A stretch of DNA of 64,000 bases from SLHU01 sp009929975 (GTDB lineage: Bacteria > Bacillota > Clostridia > Saccharofermentanales > UBA5734), in NCBI GenBank assembly GCA_040776905.1, contig JAXGZQ010000003.1, positions 1 through 64,000 on the forward strand. The letters are read 5' to 3'. Under the pieces are notes generated by a model that did no database searches, was not told where the DNA came from, and saw only the letters and a program-made list of their open reading frames with translations. Below are positions 25,809 through 34,439 of this stretch, one piece after another. The first letter of the stretch is position 1; every line of letters starts with the position of its first letter. The position numbers were made by a program, and so were the translations under genes.

Positions 25809-27620
25809 TTATTCATCAAGCCGCAGTACACTCATGAACGCTTCCTGCGGAACTTCGACCATACCGACCTGGCGCATCCGCTTCTTACCCTCTTTTTGCT
25901 TTTCCAGCAGTTTCTTTTTCCGTGAAATATCACCGCCATAGCATTTCGCCAGAACATCCTTACGATAGGCACGGACGGTCTCACGGGCAATGACTTTACC
26001 ACCGATGCTGGCTTGAATCGGGATCTCAAACTGCTGGCGCGGGATATTCTCTTTCAGTTTTTCCGCGATTCTGCGGCCGCGGGCATAGGCTTTCTGTTCG
26101 TGCACAATGAAAGAAAGAGCATCAACGACTTCTCCGTTCAGCAGGATGTCCAGTTTGACCAGATTTGACTTCTGGTAGCCCTTGAATTCATAATCCAGCG
26201 ACGCATACCCGCGGGTTCGCGATTTGAGCGCGTCAAAGAAGTCATAGATGATTTCATTCAGCGGCATATCATAATGCAAATTGACCCGCGTCTTATCGAG
26301 GTAATCCATCGTGATGAATGACCCACGCCGGTCCTGGCACAATTCCATGATATTGCCGACATAGTCACTCGGTGCCAGAATGGACGCTTTGACAATCGGT
26401 TCCTCAAGATAATCGACATCATTCATGTCCGGCATATTGGTCGGGTTGTCAAGCGTGACCACCCGGCCGTCAGTCATGTGAATATGATAGACAACCGACG
26501 GGGCGGTTGAAATCAGGTCGAGCTGAAACTCACGCTCCAGACGCTCCTGAACAATTTCATAATGCAGCAGGCCGAGAAAGCCGCAGCGAAACCCGAAGCC
26601 CAGGGCAGCGGATGTCTCCGGCTCGAATGACAAGGCGGCATCATTGAGCTGGAGCCGTTCCAGCGCGTCGCGCAGATCCGCATAGCGGGCGCCATCCACC
26701 GGGTAGAAGCCGCAGAAGACCATCTGGTTGACTTTCTTGTAACCCGGCAGGGCTTTTTCAGCCGGACGGACGGCCAGTGTCACGGTGTCGCCGACGGCCG
26801 TATCGCGCACATTTTTGATACTGGAAACGATATAGCCGACATCACCGGCAATCAGTTCCTCGCAGGGTTGAAAATCACCGGGACGGAAATAGCCCAGTTC
26901 CGTCACGATGAACTCCTTCTTCGTGTTCATCATACGGATCCGGTCGCCGACGCGAACCGCGCCGTCTTTGACATTGACATGAACGATAACCCCTTTGTAG
27001 GTATCATATTTCGAGTCAAAGATCAGGGCGCGCAGCGGCGCCTCTTCATCGCCGGACGGTGCCGGCAGATGGCTGATCGTCTTTTCCAGCACTTCATCGA
27101 TGTTGAGGTTATTTTTAGCGGAGATCAGCGGCGCGTCCGCAGCGTCCAGTCCGATGATATCCTCGATTTCCTGACGGATGACCTCGGGCTGGGCAGACGG
27201 CAGGTCGATCTTGTTGATCACCGGCAGAATTTCCAGATTGGCGTCCAGCGCAAGATAGACGTTGGCCAGGGTCTGGGCTTCGATGCCCTGAGCGGCGTCG
27301 ATGACCAGAATTGCTCCGTCACAGGCCGCCAGGGTCCGGGACACTTCATAATTGAAATCGACATGACCTGGAGTATCAATCAGATTCAGGGTATAGATCT
27401 CTCCGTCGGAAGCTTTATAGGACATGCGAACGGCCTGAGCTTTGATCGTGATGCCCCGTTCCCGTTCCAGATCCATGTTATCCAGTACCTGATCCTGCAT
27501 TTCGCGCATGGTCAGTGAACCGGTCCGCTCGATCATCCGGTCGGCCAGTGTCGATTTTCCGTGATCGATATGGGCGATGATACAGAAATTGCGTATCTTG
27601 TTCAGTCGTTCAGACGCCAT
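25809..27620 (-). CDS. lepA: Elongation factor 4
   Basis: LepA is a ribosome-associated GTPase that helps stalled or mis-translocated ribosomes. The 603-residue length is standard. G-motifs are AHIDHGKST near the start, RGITIKAQ, DTPGHVDF and NKIDLPSA, and the diagnostic C-terminal region contains YGGDISRKKKLLEKQKEGKK. It follows lepB by 76 bp on the same strand, an arrangement common in Clostridia. Confidence 0.97.
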   Translation of the reverse strand: MASERLNKIRNFCIIAHIDHGKSTLADRMIERTGSLTMREMQDQVLDNMDLERERGITIKAQAVRMSYKASDGEIYTLNLIDTPGHVDFNYEVSRTLAACDGAILVIDAAQGIEAQTLANVYLALDANLEILPVINKIDLPSAQPEVIRQEIEDIIGLDAADAPLISAKNNLNIDEVLEKTISHLPAPSGDEEAPLRALIFDSKYDTYKGVIVHVNVKDGAVRVGDRIRMMNTKKEFIVTELGYFRPGDFQPCEELIAGDVGYIVSSIKNVRDTAVGDTVTLAVRPAEKALPGYKKVNQMVFCGFYPVDGARYADLRDALERLQLNDAALSFEPETSAALGFGFRCGFLGLLHYEIVQERLEREFQLDLISTAPSVVYHIHMTDGRVVTLDNPTNMPDMNDVDYLEEPIVKASILAPSDYVGNIMELCQDRRGSFITMDYLDKTRVNLHYDMPLNEIIYDFFDALKSRTRGYASLDYEFKGYQKSNLVKLDILLNGEVVDALSFIVHEQKAYARGRRIAEKLKENIPRQQFEIPIQASIGGKVIARETVRAYRKDVLAKCYGGDISRKKKLLEKQKEGKKRMRQVGMVEVPQEAFMSVLRLDE

Positions 27621-27696
27621 AAAGGGGTTGTGCCTCCATTTACATGCCGGTCACTCATCAACCGTCATGGTGTTATGATTGGTAAAATTGTTTGGA

Positions 27697-28296
27697 TCAG
27701 GGGCGGCCGATGCTGTCCAGAGGATAAAACCGGAACAGAACTTCACCGATGATCTGATCCGCGTGGATCGGGCCAAAGGTCCGGCTGTCCTGGCTGATCG
27801 CCCGGTTGTCGCCGAGGACATAGTATTCATCTTTGGCAAGAACCAGTGAACTGTATTCATCGCGTCGCGGGTCGGTGTCTACATCAGCTGATAAATAGGA
27901 TTCGGCCAGGCGCTCTCCGTTGAGGTACACCGCCTGATCGCGAATTTCAATGGTATCGCCGGGAACGCCAATGACCCGCTTGATGATATTGGTCGTGCCT
28001 TCATGCCCCTGCAGGCCCTCCGTACTGACCGTGATGATATCACCGTGGCCGGCACCGCCGAACCATTTGCTGACTTTCTCGACCAGCAGTTGATCCTGAT
28101 GATGCAAGGTAGGTGCCATCGACTGTCCGATCACCGCGTTGCGCTGAGCGACAAATACCACCAGCAGGAGTCCGATGACAACCGCGAGCAGAATATATCT
28201 GAGCCAGTCGAGCACTTCATGCAAAAAGTCACGCTGCGGCCGCGGCTTTTCATAAACCGCCGTGCCGTTTACAGACTCTTCAGCTGAACGCTTCAT
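27697..28296 (-). CDS. lepB: Signal peptidase I
   Basis: LepB removes signal peptides from exported proteins at the outer face of the membrane. The 199 residues have a basic cytoplasmic N-terminus, one membrane helix (YILLAVVIGLLLVVFVA), the catalytic serine in GQSMAPT and the catalytic lysine in IIKRVIGVPGD, plus the conserved LGDNRAISQDSR. ATG 28296 is chosen, with GAGGGG just upstream; an in-frame TTG at 28308 is less likely. It starts 8 bp after aspS. Confidence 0.95.
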   Translation of the reverse strand: MKRSAEESVNGTAVYEKPRPQRDFLHEVLDWLRYILLAVVIGLLLVVFVAQRNAVIGQSMAPTLHHQDQLLVEKVSKWFGGAGHGDIITVSTEGLQGHEGTTNIIKRVIGVPGDTIEIRDQAVYLNGERLAESYLSADVDTDPRRDEYSSLVLAKDEYYVLGDNRAISQDSRTFGPIHADQIIGEVLFRFYPLDSIGRP

Positions 28297-28304
28297 GGAA
28301 CCCC

Positions 28305-30113
28305 TCAATTCTTTTGATCAGACGGAGACGATTCGTCCTCTGCTTCTACAATAATCGCCAGACCAAGCTCCGTCAATTGCGTCTCGTCGACCAGATTAGG
28401 CGCGTCGGTCATCAGGCAGGCTGATGTCTGCACTTTTGGAAAGGCAATTACATCGCGGATGCTGTCGCTGTTGGTGAGCAGCATGACCAGGCGATCGAGA
28501 CCATAGGCGATACCGCCGTGCGGCGGAACACCATACTGGAAGGCTTCCAACAGGAATCCGAACCTGGCCCAGGCCTGTTCTTCAGTGAAGCCAAGCAGTT
28601 TGAACATGCGCTGCTGCAGATCCTGATTGAAGATCCGGATACTGCCGCCGCCCAGTTCTGTTCCATTCATGACCAGGTCATAGGCCTTGGCACGGACCCG
28701 GCCGGGGTCACTTTCCAGAAATTCAATATCTTCATCCATCGGGCTGGTGAACGGATGGTGTTTGGCGACATAACGCCCGGCCTCCGGATCATGTTCGAGC
28801 AGCGGAAATTCAGTCACCCAGACCAGCTGAACCTGGTTTTCCGGGATCAGGCCACGCCGCCGGGCAACCTCAAGACGCAGTTGGCCGAGCGCGTCAAAGA
28901 CAATGTCGTCCTGATCCGCGACGATCAGGAGCAGATCGCCGGGGTTGGCACCACAGCGGCTGATCATTGACGCAGCGGTTGGTTCATCGATGAATTTCGC
29001 GATCGAACCACGCAAGGGCGATTCAACCGAAAGCCAGGCCAGGCCGCCGGCCCGATAAGTTCTGATATATTCAGTCAGGCTGTCAATTTCTCTGCGGCTC
29101 ATGTCGCTGCCGCCGGGAACACAGATCAGGCGGACACTGCCGCCGTTCGCCAGCGCGTTCTGAAATGGCTTGAACGAATTGTCACGGACGAGATCGCTGA
29201 TGTCCGTCAGCTCAAGAGCAAAACGCAGATCCGGTTTATCTGAACCGTAACGATTCATTGCCTCTGCGTAGGTCAGGCGCGGCAGCGGCAGTTCAACCTG
29301 GTGGCCGATCGTTTCACGGATGACATGCCGGATGAACTGCTCATTGATTGCCATGACATCTTCACTGTCGACAAAGGACATCTCCAAGTCAATCTGGGTA
29401 AACTCAGGCTGACGGTCAGCCCTGAGATCCTCATCGCGGAAGCAGCGCACAATCTGCATGTAGCGATCGTAGCCGGAAGCCATCAACAGCTGCTTGAACA
29501 GCTGAGGTGATTGGGGAAGCGCAAAAAAACTGCCGGGAAAAACGCGGCTTGGTACGAGATAATCGCGGGCACCTTCCGGCGTACTGCGGGTCAGCATCGG
29601 TGTTTCGATCTCGAGAAAGCCGGCCGCGTCAAAAAAGTCACGGGTCAGTTTGGTCACGCGGTGGCGGAGCATCATTCTTTCCTGCATATCAGACCGGCGC
29701 AGATCGAGATAGCGGTATTTCAGGCGCAGGGCTTCATTGGCCTTGACATCCGGTTCAATATAGAACGGCGGTGTCTTAGCGGTACTGAGAACACGCAGTT
29801 CTTCAACATGAAGCTCAACCAGTCCTGTCTTCATCTCAGGATTGGGTGATGAGCGGCGTTCCAGTGTTCCACGGACCGCGAGGACATCTTCGCTGCGGAC
29901 TCTGGCCGCTTTTTCACGGACTTCAGCCGGACTGTTTTCATCGACGAGAAGCTGCATCACACCGCTGCGGTCACGCAGCGTAATGAAAATCAGGCTGCCG
30001 AGATCGCGCCGGCGATGGCACCAGCCGCACAGGACAAAAGAATTACCGATCGCCTCGAGGTTGATTTCCGTACAGCGGGCACTGCGCTTGAGTCCCTGTA
30101 ATGTGTCTGCCAT
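28305..30113 (-). CDS. aspS: Aspartyl-tRNA synthetase
   Basis: This class II synthetase charges tRNA-Asp. At 602 residues it has the bacterial layout: N-terminal OB-fold anticodon-binding domain (CGWCHRRRDLGSLIF), motif 2 (FRDEDLRADRQPEFTQID), the bacterial GAD insertion and motif 3 (GIAYGLDRLVMLL). Whether it also charges tRNA-Asn cannot be told from sequence, but the presence of gatB in the window makes a non-discriminating enzyme possible. It sits 1 bp after hisS in the same operon. Confidence 0.96.
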   Translation of the reverse strand: MADTLQGLKRSARCTEINLEAIGNSFVLCGWCHRRRDLGSLIFITLRDRSGVMQLLVDENSPAEVREKAARVRSEDVLAVRGTLERRSSPNPEMKTGLVELHVEELRVLSTAKTPPFYIEPDVKANEALRLKYRYLDLRRSDMQERMMLRHRVTKLTRDFFDAAGFLEIETPMLTRSTPEGARDYLVPSRVFPGSFFALPQSPQLFKQLLMASGYDRYMQIVRCFRDEDLRADRQPEFTQIDLEMSFVDSEDVMAINEQFIRHVIRETIGHQVELPLPRLTYAEAMNRYGSDKPDLRFALELTDISDLVRDNSFKPFQNALANGGSVRLICVPGGSDMSRREIDSLTEYIRTYRAGGLAWLSVESPLRGSIAKFIDEPTAASMISRCGANPGDLLLIVADQDDIVFDALGQLRLEVARRRGLIPENQVQLVWVTEFPLLEHDPEAGRYVAKHHPFTSPMDEDIEFLESDPGRVRAKAYDLVMNGTELGGGSIRIFNQDLQQRMFKLLGFTEEQAWARFGFLLEAFQYGVPPHGGIAYGLDRLVMLLTNSDSIRDVIAFPKVQTSACLMTDAPNLVDETQLTELGLAIIVEAEDESSPSDQKN

Positions 30114-30114
30114 A

Positions 30115-31389
30115 TTATGCCTCCTGCTTGTTGTGTTGGGTCAGTTCCATCAATTGACTGAGATCATCCAGCGAGACATCGGACTCGCTGCCGTCACTGA
30201 GGCGGCGCAGACGTGCTGATTTACGGTTCAGCTCATCATCGCCGATGACCAGCAGGAATCGGATCCCGCGCCTGGCCGCGTATTTAATCTGTGCCTTGAG
30301 GCTGCGGCCGGTCAGATCAGTTTCAGCCCGGATACCGGCTTGACGCATCTGGCGGCTGAGCCGGCGCACCTGCGGGCCGGCCGACCCGGCTGCCGCCAGG
30401 TAAAGATCGGCTGTTTCCGGACCCGGCAGCTTGACACCCTGGGCCTGCAGTTCCATCAGCAGGCGCTCAACACCGAGCGCGAAACCGATGCCCGGCGTCG
30501 CCGGTCCACCCATGGTCTCAATCAGGCCGTCATAGCGGCCGCCGCCGCAGATGGTTCCCTGTGTTCCGACGTGGTCAGAAATAAACTCGAACACGGTCCG
30601 GGTATAGTAGTCGAGGCCACGGACAATCCGCGGGTTGACACAAAATGGCAGATCGAGCAGTGTCAGTTCATTTTTCAGTGCTTCAAAATGGGTATCACAG
30701 TCCGGGCAGAGATGATCAATCAGCAGCGGTGCTTCGGCGGTCGCCTGCTGACAACGCTCTTCCTTACAGTCGAGGATGCGCAGCGGGTTTTTTTCAAAGC
30801 GGCCCTGACAGGTCGGACAGAGCGACGCGACCCGCGGCTGCAGCCAGGCCCTCAATTGCGTATGATAGGCCGTACGGCAGACAGGACAGCCGATGCTGTT
30901 GATCTGGAGGCTGGTCTGGGATAGACCAAGCCGTTGGAAGAAAAGATCAATCAGGCTGATCAGCTCAGCATCGATTTCCGGCCCTGCGGCTGAAAAAGCC
31001 TCACAGCCGAACTGATGAAATTCGCGATACCGGCCTTTCTGTACATTTTCATAGCGGAAAGCGGTCATGTTGTAAAACAGGCGCACCGGAGACGGCCAGG
31101 AAGCCATACCGTTTTCCAGGTAGCTGCGCACAACACCCGCGGTTCCCTCCGGCCGGAGTGTCATGCTACGGCCACCCTTGTCGTCGAAGGTATACATTTC
31201 TTTCTGAACAACGTCGGTGGTATCGCCGACGCCGCGCTGAAACAGGTCCGTCTGCTCAAATGTCGGCACACGGATTTCCTGATAGGCATGCAGATGACAA
31301 ATGTCGGCAAATGTCTGCTCGAGCCACTGCCAGGCAGAAGATTCATCCGGCAGTATATCACGGGTTCCTTTCGGAGCGTTTATTTTCAT
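30115..31389 (-). CDS. hisS: Histidyl-tRNA synthetase
   Basis: This 424-residue class II enzyme charges tRNA-His. It starts with KINAPKGTRDILPDE and has TLRPEGTAGVVRSY (motif 2 region), RGLDYYTRTVFEF and GGGRYDGLIETMGG, all diagnostic of HisRS, then an anticodon-binding domain. GGAGG is about 11 bases before the ATG, somewhat far. The leader contains a 9-bp hairpin just upstream of that site. It heads the hisS-aspS-lepB-lepA run. Confidence 0.96.
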   Translation of the reverse strand: MKINAPKGTRDILPDESSAWQWLEQTFADICHLHAYQEIRVPTFEQTDLFQRGVGDTTDVVQKEMYTFDDKGGRSMTLRPEGTAGVVRSYLENGMASWPSPVRLFYNMTAFRYENVQKGRYREFHQFGCEAFSAAGPEIDAELISLIDLFFQRLGLSQTSLQINSIGCPVCRTAYHTQLRAWLQPRVASLCPTCQGRFEKNPLRILDCKEERCQQATAEAPLLIDHLCPDCDTHFEALKNELTLLDLPFCVNPRIVRGLDYYTRTVFEFISDHVGTQGTICGGGRYDGLIETMGGPATPGIGFALGVERLLMELQAQGVKLPGPETADLYLAAAGSAGPQVRRLSRQMRQAGIRAETDLTGRSLKAQIKYAARRGIRFLLVIGDDELNRKSARLRRLSDGSESDVSLDDLSQLMELTQHNKQEA

Positions 31390-31400
31390 GAATGGACCGG

Positions 31401-31464
31401 CCTCCTGTCAACGCGATGATCAGGACACGATCATCGCATGATATCGAATAGTCGGTCTATTATA
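31401..31464 (-). promoter_or_regulatory. hisS -10 element and leader hairpin
   Basis: On the minus strand TATAAT occupies 31464-31459, with no good -35. Downstream, perfect 9-bp arms at 31413-31421 and 31429-31437 form a 7-nt loop hairpin that ends eight bases before the GGAGG at 31401-31405. The leader is too short for a T-box; autoregulation by the synthetase is one possible use. Confidence 0.45.
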
Positions 31465-31466
31465 CC

Positions 31467-32228
31467 TCAAAAGTCATTAAACTGGTAGGCCAGCATCGCG
31501 AGAACCACGATGCCCGCGGTTTCCGTGCGCAGGATGCGCTGACCGAGCGATACCGGGAAAATCCCCCTCCGTACAACCAATTCTGCTTCTTCCAGAGCGA
31601 ACCCGCCTTCCGGGCCGATCAGGATTGAGATTTGCATCACCGGGGCTGTTTTTACCTGTTTTGATAGCTGCTGTTCCAGATACGTCCGGATCCCGAGTCT
31701 GCGCTCACTCTCCCAGGGAAAGACGGCGAGATCCGCTTGCTGTATCGCCGCGACGGCCTCGCTGAAATCAACAGGTTCATCGACCTGTGGTATCACGCCG
31801 CGGCCGCATTGCCGGGCAGCCTCCAGCGCGATTTTCTGCCAGCGCTGAGTTTTCCTCTCGGCATCGCGTCCGGTCAGACGGACGACACTGCGTTGGCAGC
31901 GGACCGGGACAATACGCCGTACGCCCAGCTCGACGGCTTTCTGGATCAGGATATCCATCCGGTCGCCGCGGGCCAGACCCTGATAAAGGACTGCCTGATA
32001 GGGGGGCTCAGCCTGATTCTCCACACGCTTCCCTACATGAATCACCGCCTGATTCGCGTTCAGGGACTCGATGATGCCGTGATAATCCGATCGCTGCCCG
32101 TCACACACAATCAGGCGGTCACCGGGTTTCATGCGCAGAACATGAAACAGGTGATGGCAATCATCACCTGTTATCGTTATCCGGTCACATGGCCAGCTGA
32201 TCGGTTGTTCATGAAAGACTCTGGGCAT
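31467..32228 (-). CDS. rsmE: 16S rRNA (uracil-1498-N3)-methyltransferase
   Basis: RsmE is a SPOUT-class enzyme that methylates U1498 of 16S rRNA in the assembled small subunit. The 253-residue length is normal. The N-terminal PUA-like part (HHLFHVLRMKPGDRLIVCDG) and the knot region (ILIGPEGGFALEEAELV, then LGQRILRTETAGIVVLAML) are clear. AGGAGA precedes the ATG. It follows cysK by 29 bp and is probably co-transcribed with it. Confidence 0.93.
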   Translation of the reverse strand: MPRVFHEQPISWPCDRITITGDDCHHLFHVLRMKPGDRLIVCDGQRSDYHGIIESLNANQAVIHVGKRVENQAEPPYQAVLYQGLARGDRMDILIQKAVELGVRRIVPVRCQRSVVRLTGRDAERKTQRWQKIALEAARQCGRGVIPQVDEPVDFSEAVAAIQQADLAVFPWESERRLGIRTYLEQQLSKQVKTAPVMQISILIGPEGGFALEEAELVVRRGIFPVSLGQRILRTETAGIVVLAMLAYQFNDF

Positions 32229-32257
32229 AGATTCTCCTGTTGACTGCCCTCATTCTA

Positions 32258-33199
32258 TCAGACTTCGCTGTTTTGAAAAAGAGGCGTTGATAGATACCGT
32301 TCACCACTGTCCGGCAGCAGGACAACGATACGCTTGCCGGCCATTTCCGGACGGGTGGAGACACGAATCGCTGCCTCCAGAGCCGCTCCGGAAGAAATTC
32401 CAACCAGCAGGCCTTCCATCTGAGCTGCTTCACGTGCGCGCTCAAATGCCTGGTCATTCGTCACCCTGATCACCTCGTCATAGATGGACTGATCGAGAAT
32501 ATCCGGAACAAATCCAGCCCCGATGCCCTGAATCTTATGCGGACCGGCCCGGCCTTCCGATAAGATCGGTGAGTCTTCCGGCTCGACAGCAATAATACTG
32601 ACATTCGGATTCTTCTCGCGAAGAAAGCCGCCGACACCGGTGATTGTGCCGCCTGTTCCGATTCCGGAAATAAACACGTCAATCTGCCCGTCTGTATCCT
32701 GCCAGATTTCCTGAGCTGTTGTTTCGCGATGAATCGCCGGATTCGCGGCATTGCTGAACTGCATCGGCATGAACGCCCCCGCATGCTCTCTGACCAGTTC
32801 TTCAGCCTTGCTGATCGCTGCCTTCATCCCGCCGCTTCCCGGAGTCAGCACCAGTTCGGCACCCAACGCTTTCAGGAGCGCACGGCGTTCAACACTCATG
32901 GTATCCGGCATGGTCAGGATCAGTCGATAACCATGTGACGCGGCCGCGAAGGCCAGGGCGATACCGGTATTGCCGCTGGTCGGTTCGATGATCAGACCGC
33001 CTTCCCGCAGCAGCCCGCGTGCCTCAGCATCCCGGATCATGGCCCAGCCGATCCGGTCCTTCACAGAAGACAGCGGGTTGAATGATTCAATTTTCGCGAC
33101 AATCTCAGCCTCTGTATGGTGAAATGCCGCCATTCGATCGAGTGCCAGAAGCGGAGTCCGGCCAATCAAGTCGGTGATATTCTTTGCGATTCTGCTCAT
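32258..33199 (-). CDS. cysK: Cysteine synthase A
   Basis: CysK makes cysteine from O-acetylserine and sulphide using pyridoxal phosphate. The 313 residues include the PLP lysine in NPLSSVKDRIGWAMI, the substrate loop EPTSGNTGIALAF, the phosphate-binding GIGTGGTITGVG, and the C-terminal VGISSGAALEAA. The gene has its own consensus promoter with a dyad over the start site, suggesting regulation by cysteine or sulphide supply. GGGAGGAG precedes the ATG. Confidence 0.95.
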   Translation of the reverse strand: MSRIAKNITDLIGRTPLLALDRMAAFHHTEAEIVAKIESFNPLSSVKDRIGWAMIRDAEARGLLREGGLIIEPTSGNTGIALAFAAASHGYRLILTMPDTMSVERRALLKALGAELVLTPGSGGMKAAISKAEELVREHAGAFMPMQFSNAANPAIHRETTAQEIWQDTDGQIDVFISGIGTGGTITGVGGFLREKNPNVSIIAVEPEDSPILSEGRAGPHKIQGIGAGFVPDILDQSIYDEVIRVTNDQAFERAREAAQMEGLLVGISSGAALEAAIRVSTRPEMAGKRIVVLLPDSGERYLSTPLFQNSEV

Positions 33200-33230
33200 G
33201 AGTTCTCCTCCCGAAATTTAATTCTTAGTT

Positions 33231-33282
33231 ATTCACTAGGTTTAGTGTATTTTATTCTAAGCGCTTCAATCTCATCTGTCAA
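33231..33282 (-). promoter_or_regulatory. cysK promoter with overlapping dyad operator
   Basis: On the minus strand TTGACA (33282-33277), a 17-bp spacer and TAGAAT (33259-33254) form a near-perfect sigma-A promoter. A dyad, CACTA-4 nt-TAGTG at 33234-33247 with two more pairs outside, covers the expected start point. Rrf2-family repressors such as CymR control cysK genes this way in Firmicutes, but this dyad is not an exact CymR box, so the regulator is inferred. Confidence 0.65.
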
Positions 33283-33300
33283 GCGGCTGAACAACAATTC

Positions 33301-33329
33301 TTGCCGGATGGACTGATTTCAGTTACGAT
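33301..33329 (+). promoter_or_regulatory. mutY promoter candidate
   Basis: TTGCCG (33301-33306), 17 bp, then TACGAT (33324-33329). The predicted start point lies only a few bases before the ATG at 33339, leaving no room for a ribosome site, so the transcript could be nearly leaderless or the true start further in. Confidence 0.4.
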
Positions 33330-33338
33330 GGGCTGGAT

Positions 33339-34439
33339 ATGAAAGATAAGCGAATCGAACATGATGATCAGATCAACCCTATGCCGGCTGTGGACCCTCA
33401 GGGCATCCGTGAACGTCTGCTCAACTGGTATGACCGCAGCGGCCGTGATCTGCCGTGGCGGCAGCGGCAGGACGCCTATGCGATCTGGCTGTCCGAGATC
33501 ATGCTGCAGCAGACGCAGATCCAGACGGCGCTGCCCTTTTACCAGCGTTTTCTCACGCTGTGGCCTCAGATCACCGATCTGGCCCTTGCCTCGGAAGAGC
33601 AGGTTCTGAAAGCGTGGGAAGGACTTGGCTACTACAGCCGCGCCAGAAATCTTCATCGAACGGCGAAAATCGTCGCCGGCCGGGAGGGGCAGTTTCCCCC
33701 GTCAGCGGCCGGATTACGCCAGTTGCCGGGAATCGGAGCCTATACCGCCGGCGCGATCGCCTCAATCGCCTTCCAGGAAGCCGTCCCGGCCGTTGATGGC
33801 AATGTTGTCAGGGTGATTGCCCGGCTGGCAGCACAGCCGTGGGTCAGGGGACGTGAAGCTGACCGCAAATCGATCGAGCACTGGCTGGAGCCGGTGATCC
33901 CGCCTGACCGGCCGGGTGATTTCAACCAGGCCCTGATGGATCTTGGTGCCACACGCTGTCTGCCGTCAAACCCCCGCTGCGCCGACTGTCCGCTTCGTTC
34001 TCTGTGCGTGGCTGCCAGTGAGGGGACCCAGGACCGGTATCCGCTGCGGCGGGCACCAAACAAACAGGCTGAGGAAAAGAAAGTCGTCCTGATCTTCTGC
34101 CGCGACGGTAAAATCCGGGTCAATCGGCAAGACGAAGAGGGACTGCTCTCCGGCCTTTACACATTTGACTGGCTGGATTCAACTGATCCTGACATTGAAA
34201 CGAGATGGCCAGAAACTGAGCGCGTCAACCTGGGGCATCATGTCCATATTTTTTCCCATCGCCGCTGGCAGATGCAGGGCTGGTTGATCCTATTGGATTC
34301 ATCCGAGAATAACTGCCCCGAAAACCGAAGCGGTGAAGAAGGTATCTGGCTGACACGCAGGCAGCTGGATGAGATCCCGATGGCCCGGGCCCTGTCCGTC
34401 TTCCGCGATCGTCTGTTCGCGCTCGACTACTGCCGCTGA
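33339..34439 (+). CDS. mutY: A/G-specific adenine DNA glycosylase
   Basis: MutY removes adenine mispaired with 8-oxoguanine. The 366-residue protein has DLPWRQ, the catalytic region WLSEIMLQQTQ, helix-hairpin-helix LPGIGAYTAGAI, VDGNVVRV holding the catalytic aspartate, and an iron-sulphur site CLPSNPRCADCPLRSLC (C-X6-C-X2-C-X5-C). The C-terminal part is a MutT-like 8-oxoG reading domain. No clear ribosome site precedes the ATG at 33339; an internal ATG at 33381 is possible. Its end overlaps the convergent gatB by 13 bp. Confidence 0.95.
   Translation: MKDKRIEHDDQINPMPAVDPQGIRERLLNWYDRSGRDLPWRQRQDAYAIWLSEIMLQQTQIQTALPFYQRFLTLWPQITDLALASEEQVLKAWEGLGYYSRARNLHRTAKIVAGREGQFPPSAAGLRQLPGIGAYTAGAIASIAFQEAVPAVDGNVVRVIARLAAQPWVRGREADRKSIEHWLEPVIPPDRPGDFNQALMDLGATRCLPSNPRCADCPLRSLCVAASEGTQDRYPLRRAPNKQAEEKKVVLIFCRDGKIRVNRQDEEGLLSGLYTFDWLDSTDPDIETRWPETERVNLGHHVHIFSHRRWQMQGWLILLDSSENNCPENRSGEEGIWLTRRQLDEIPMARALSVFRDRLFALDYCR

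Noticed and set aside
26868..27518. 216-codon plus-strand frame inside lepA
   Set aside because: Antisense to strongly conserved GTPase motifs; no start signal.
31390..31464. T-box leader for hisS
   Set aside because: The leader of about 60-75 bases is far too short and lacks the T-box sequence.
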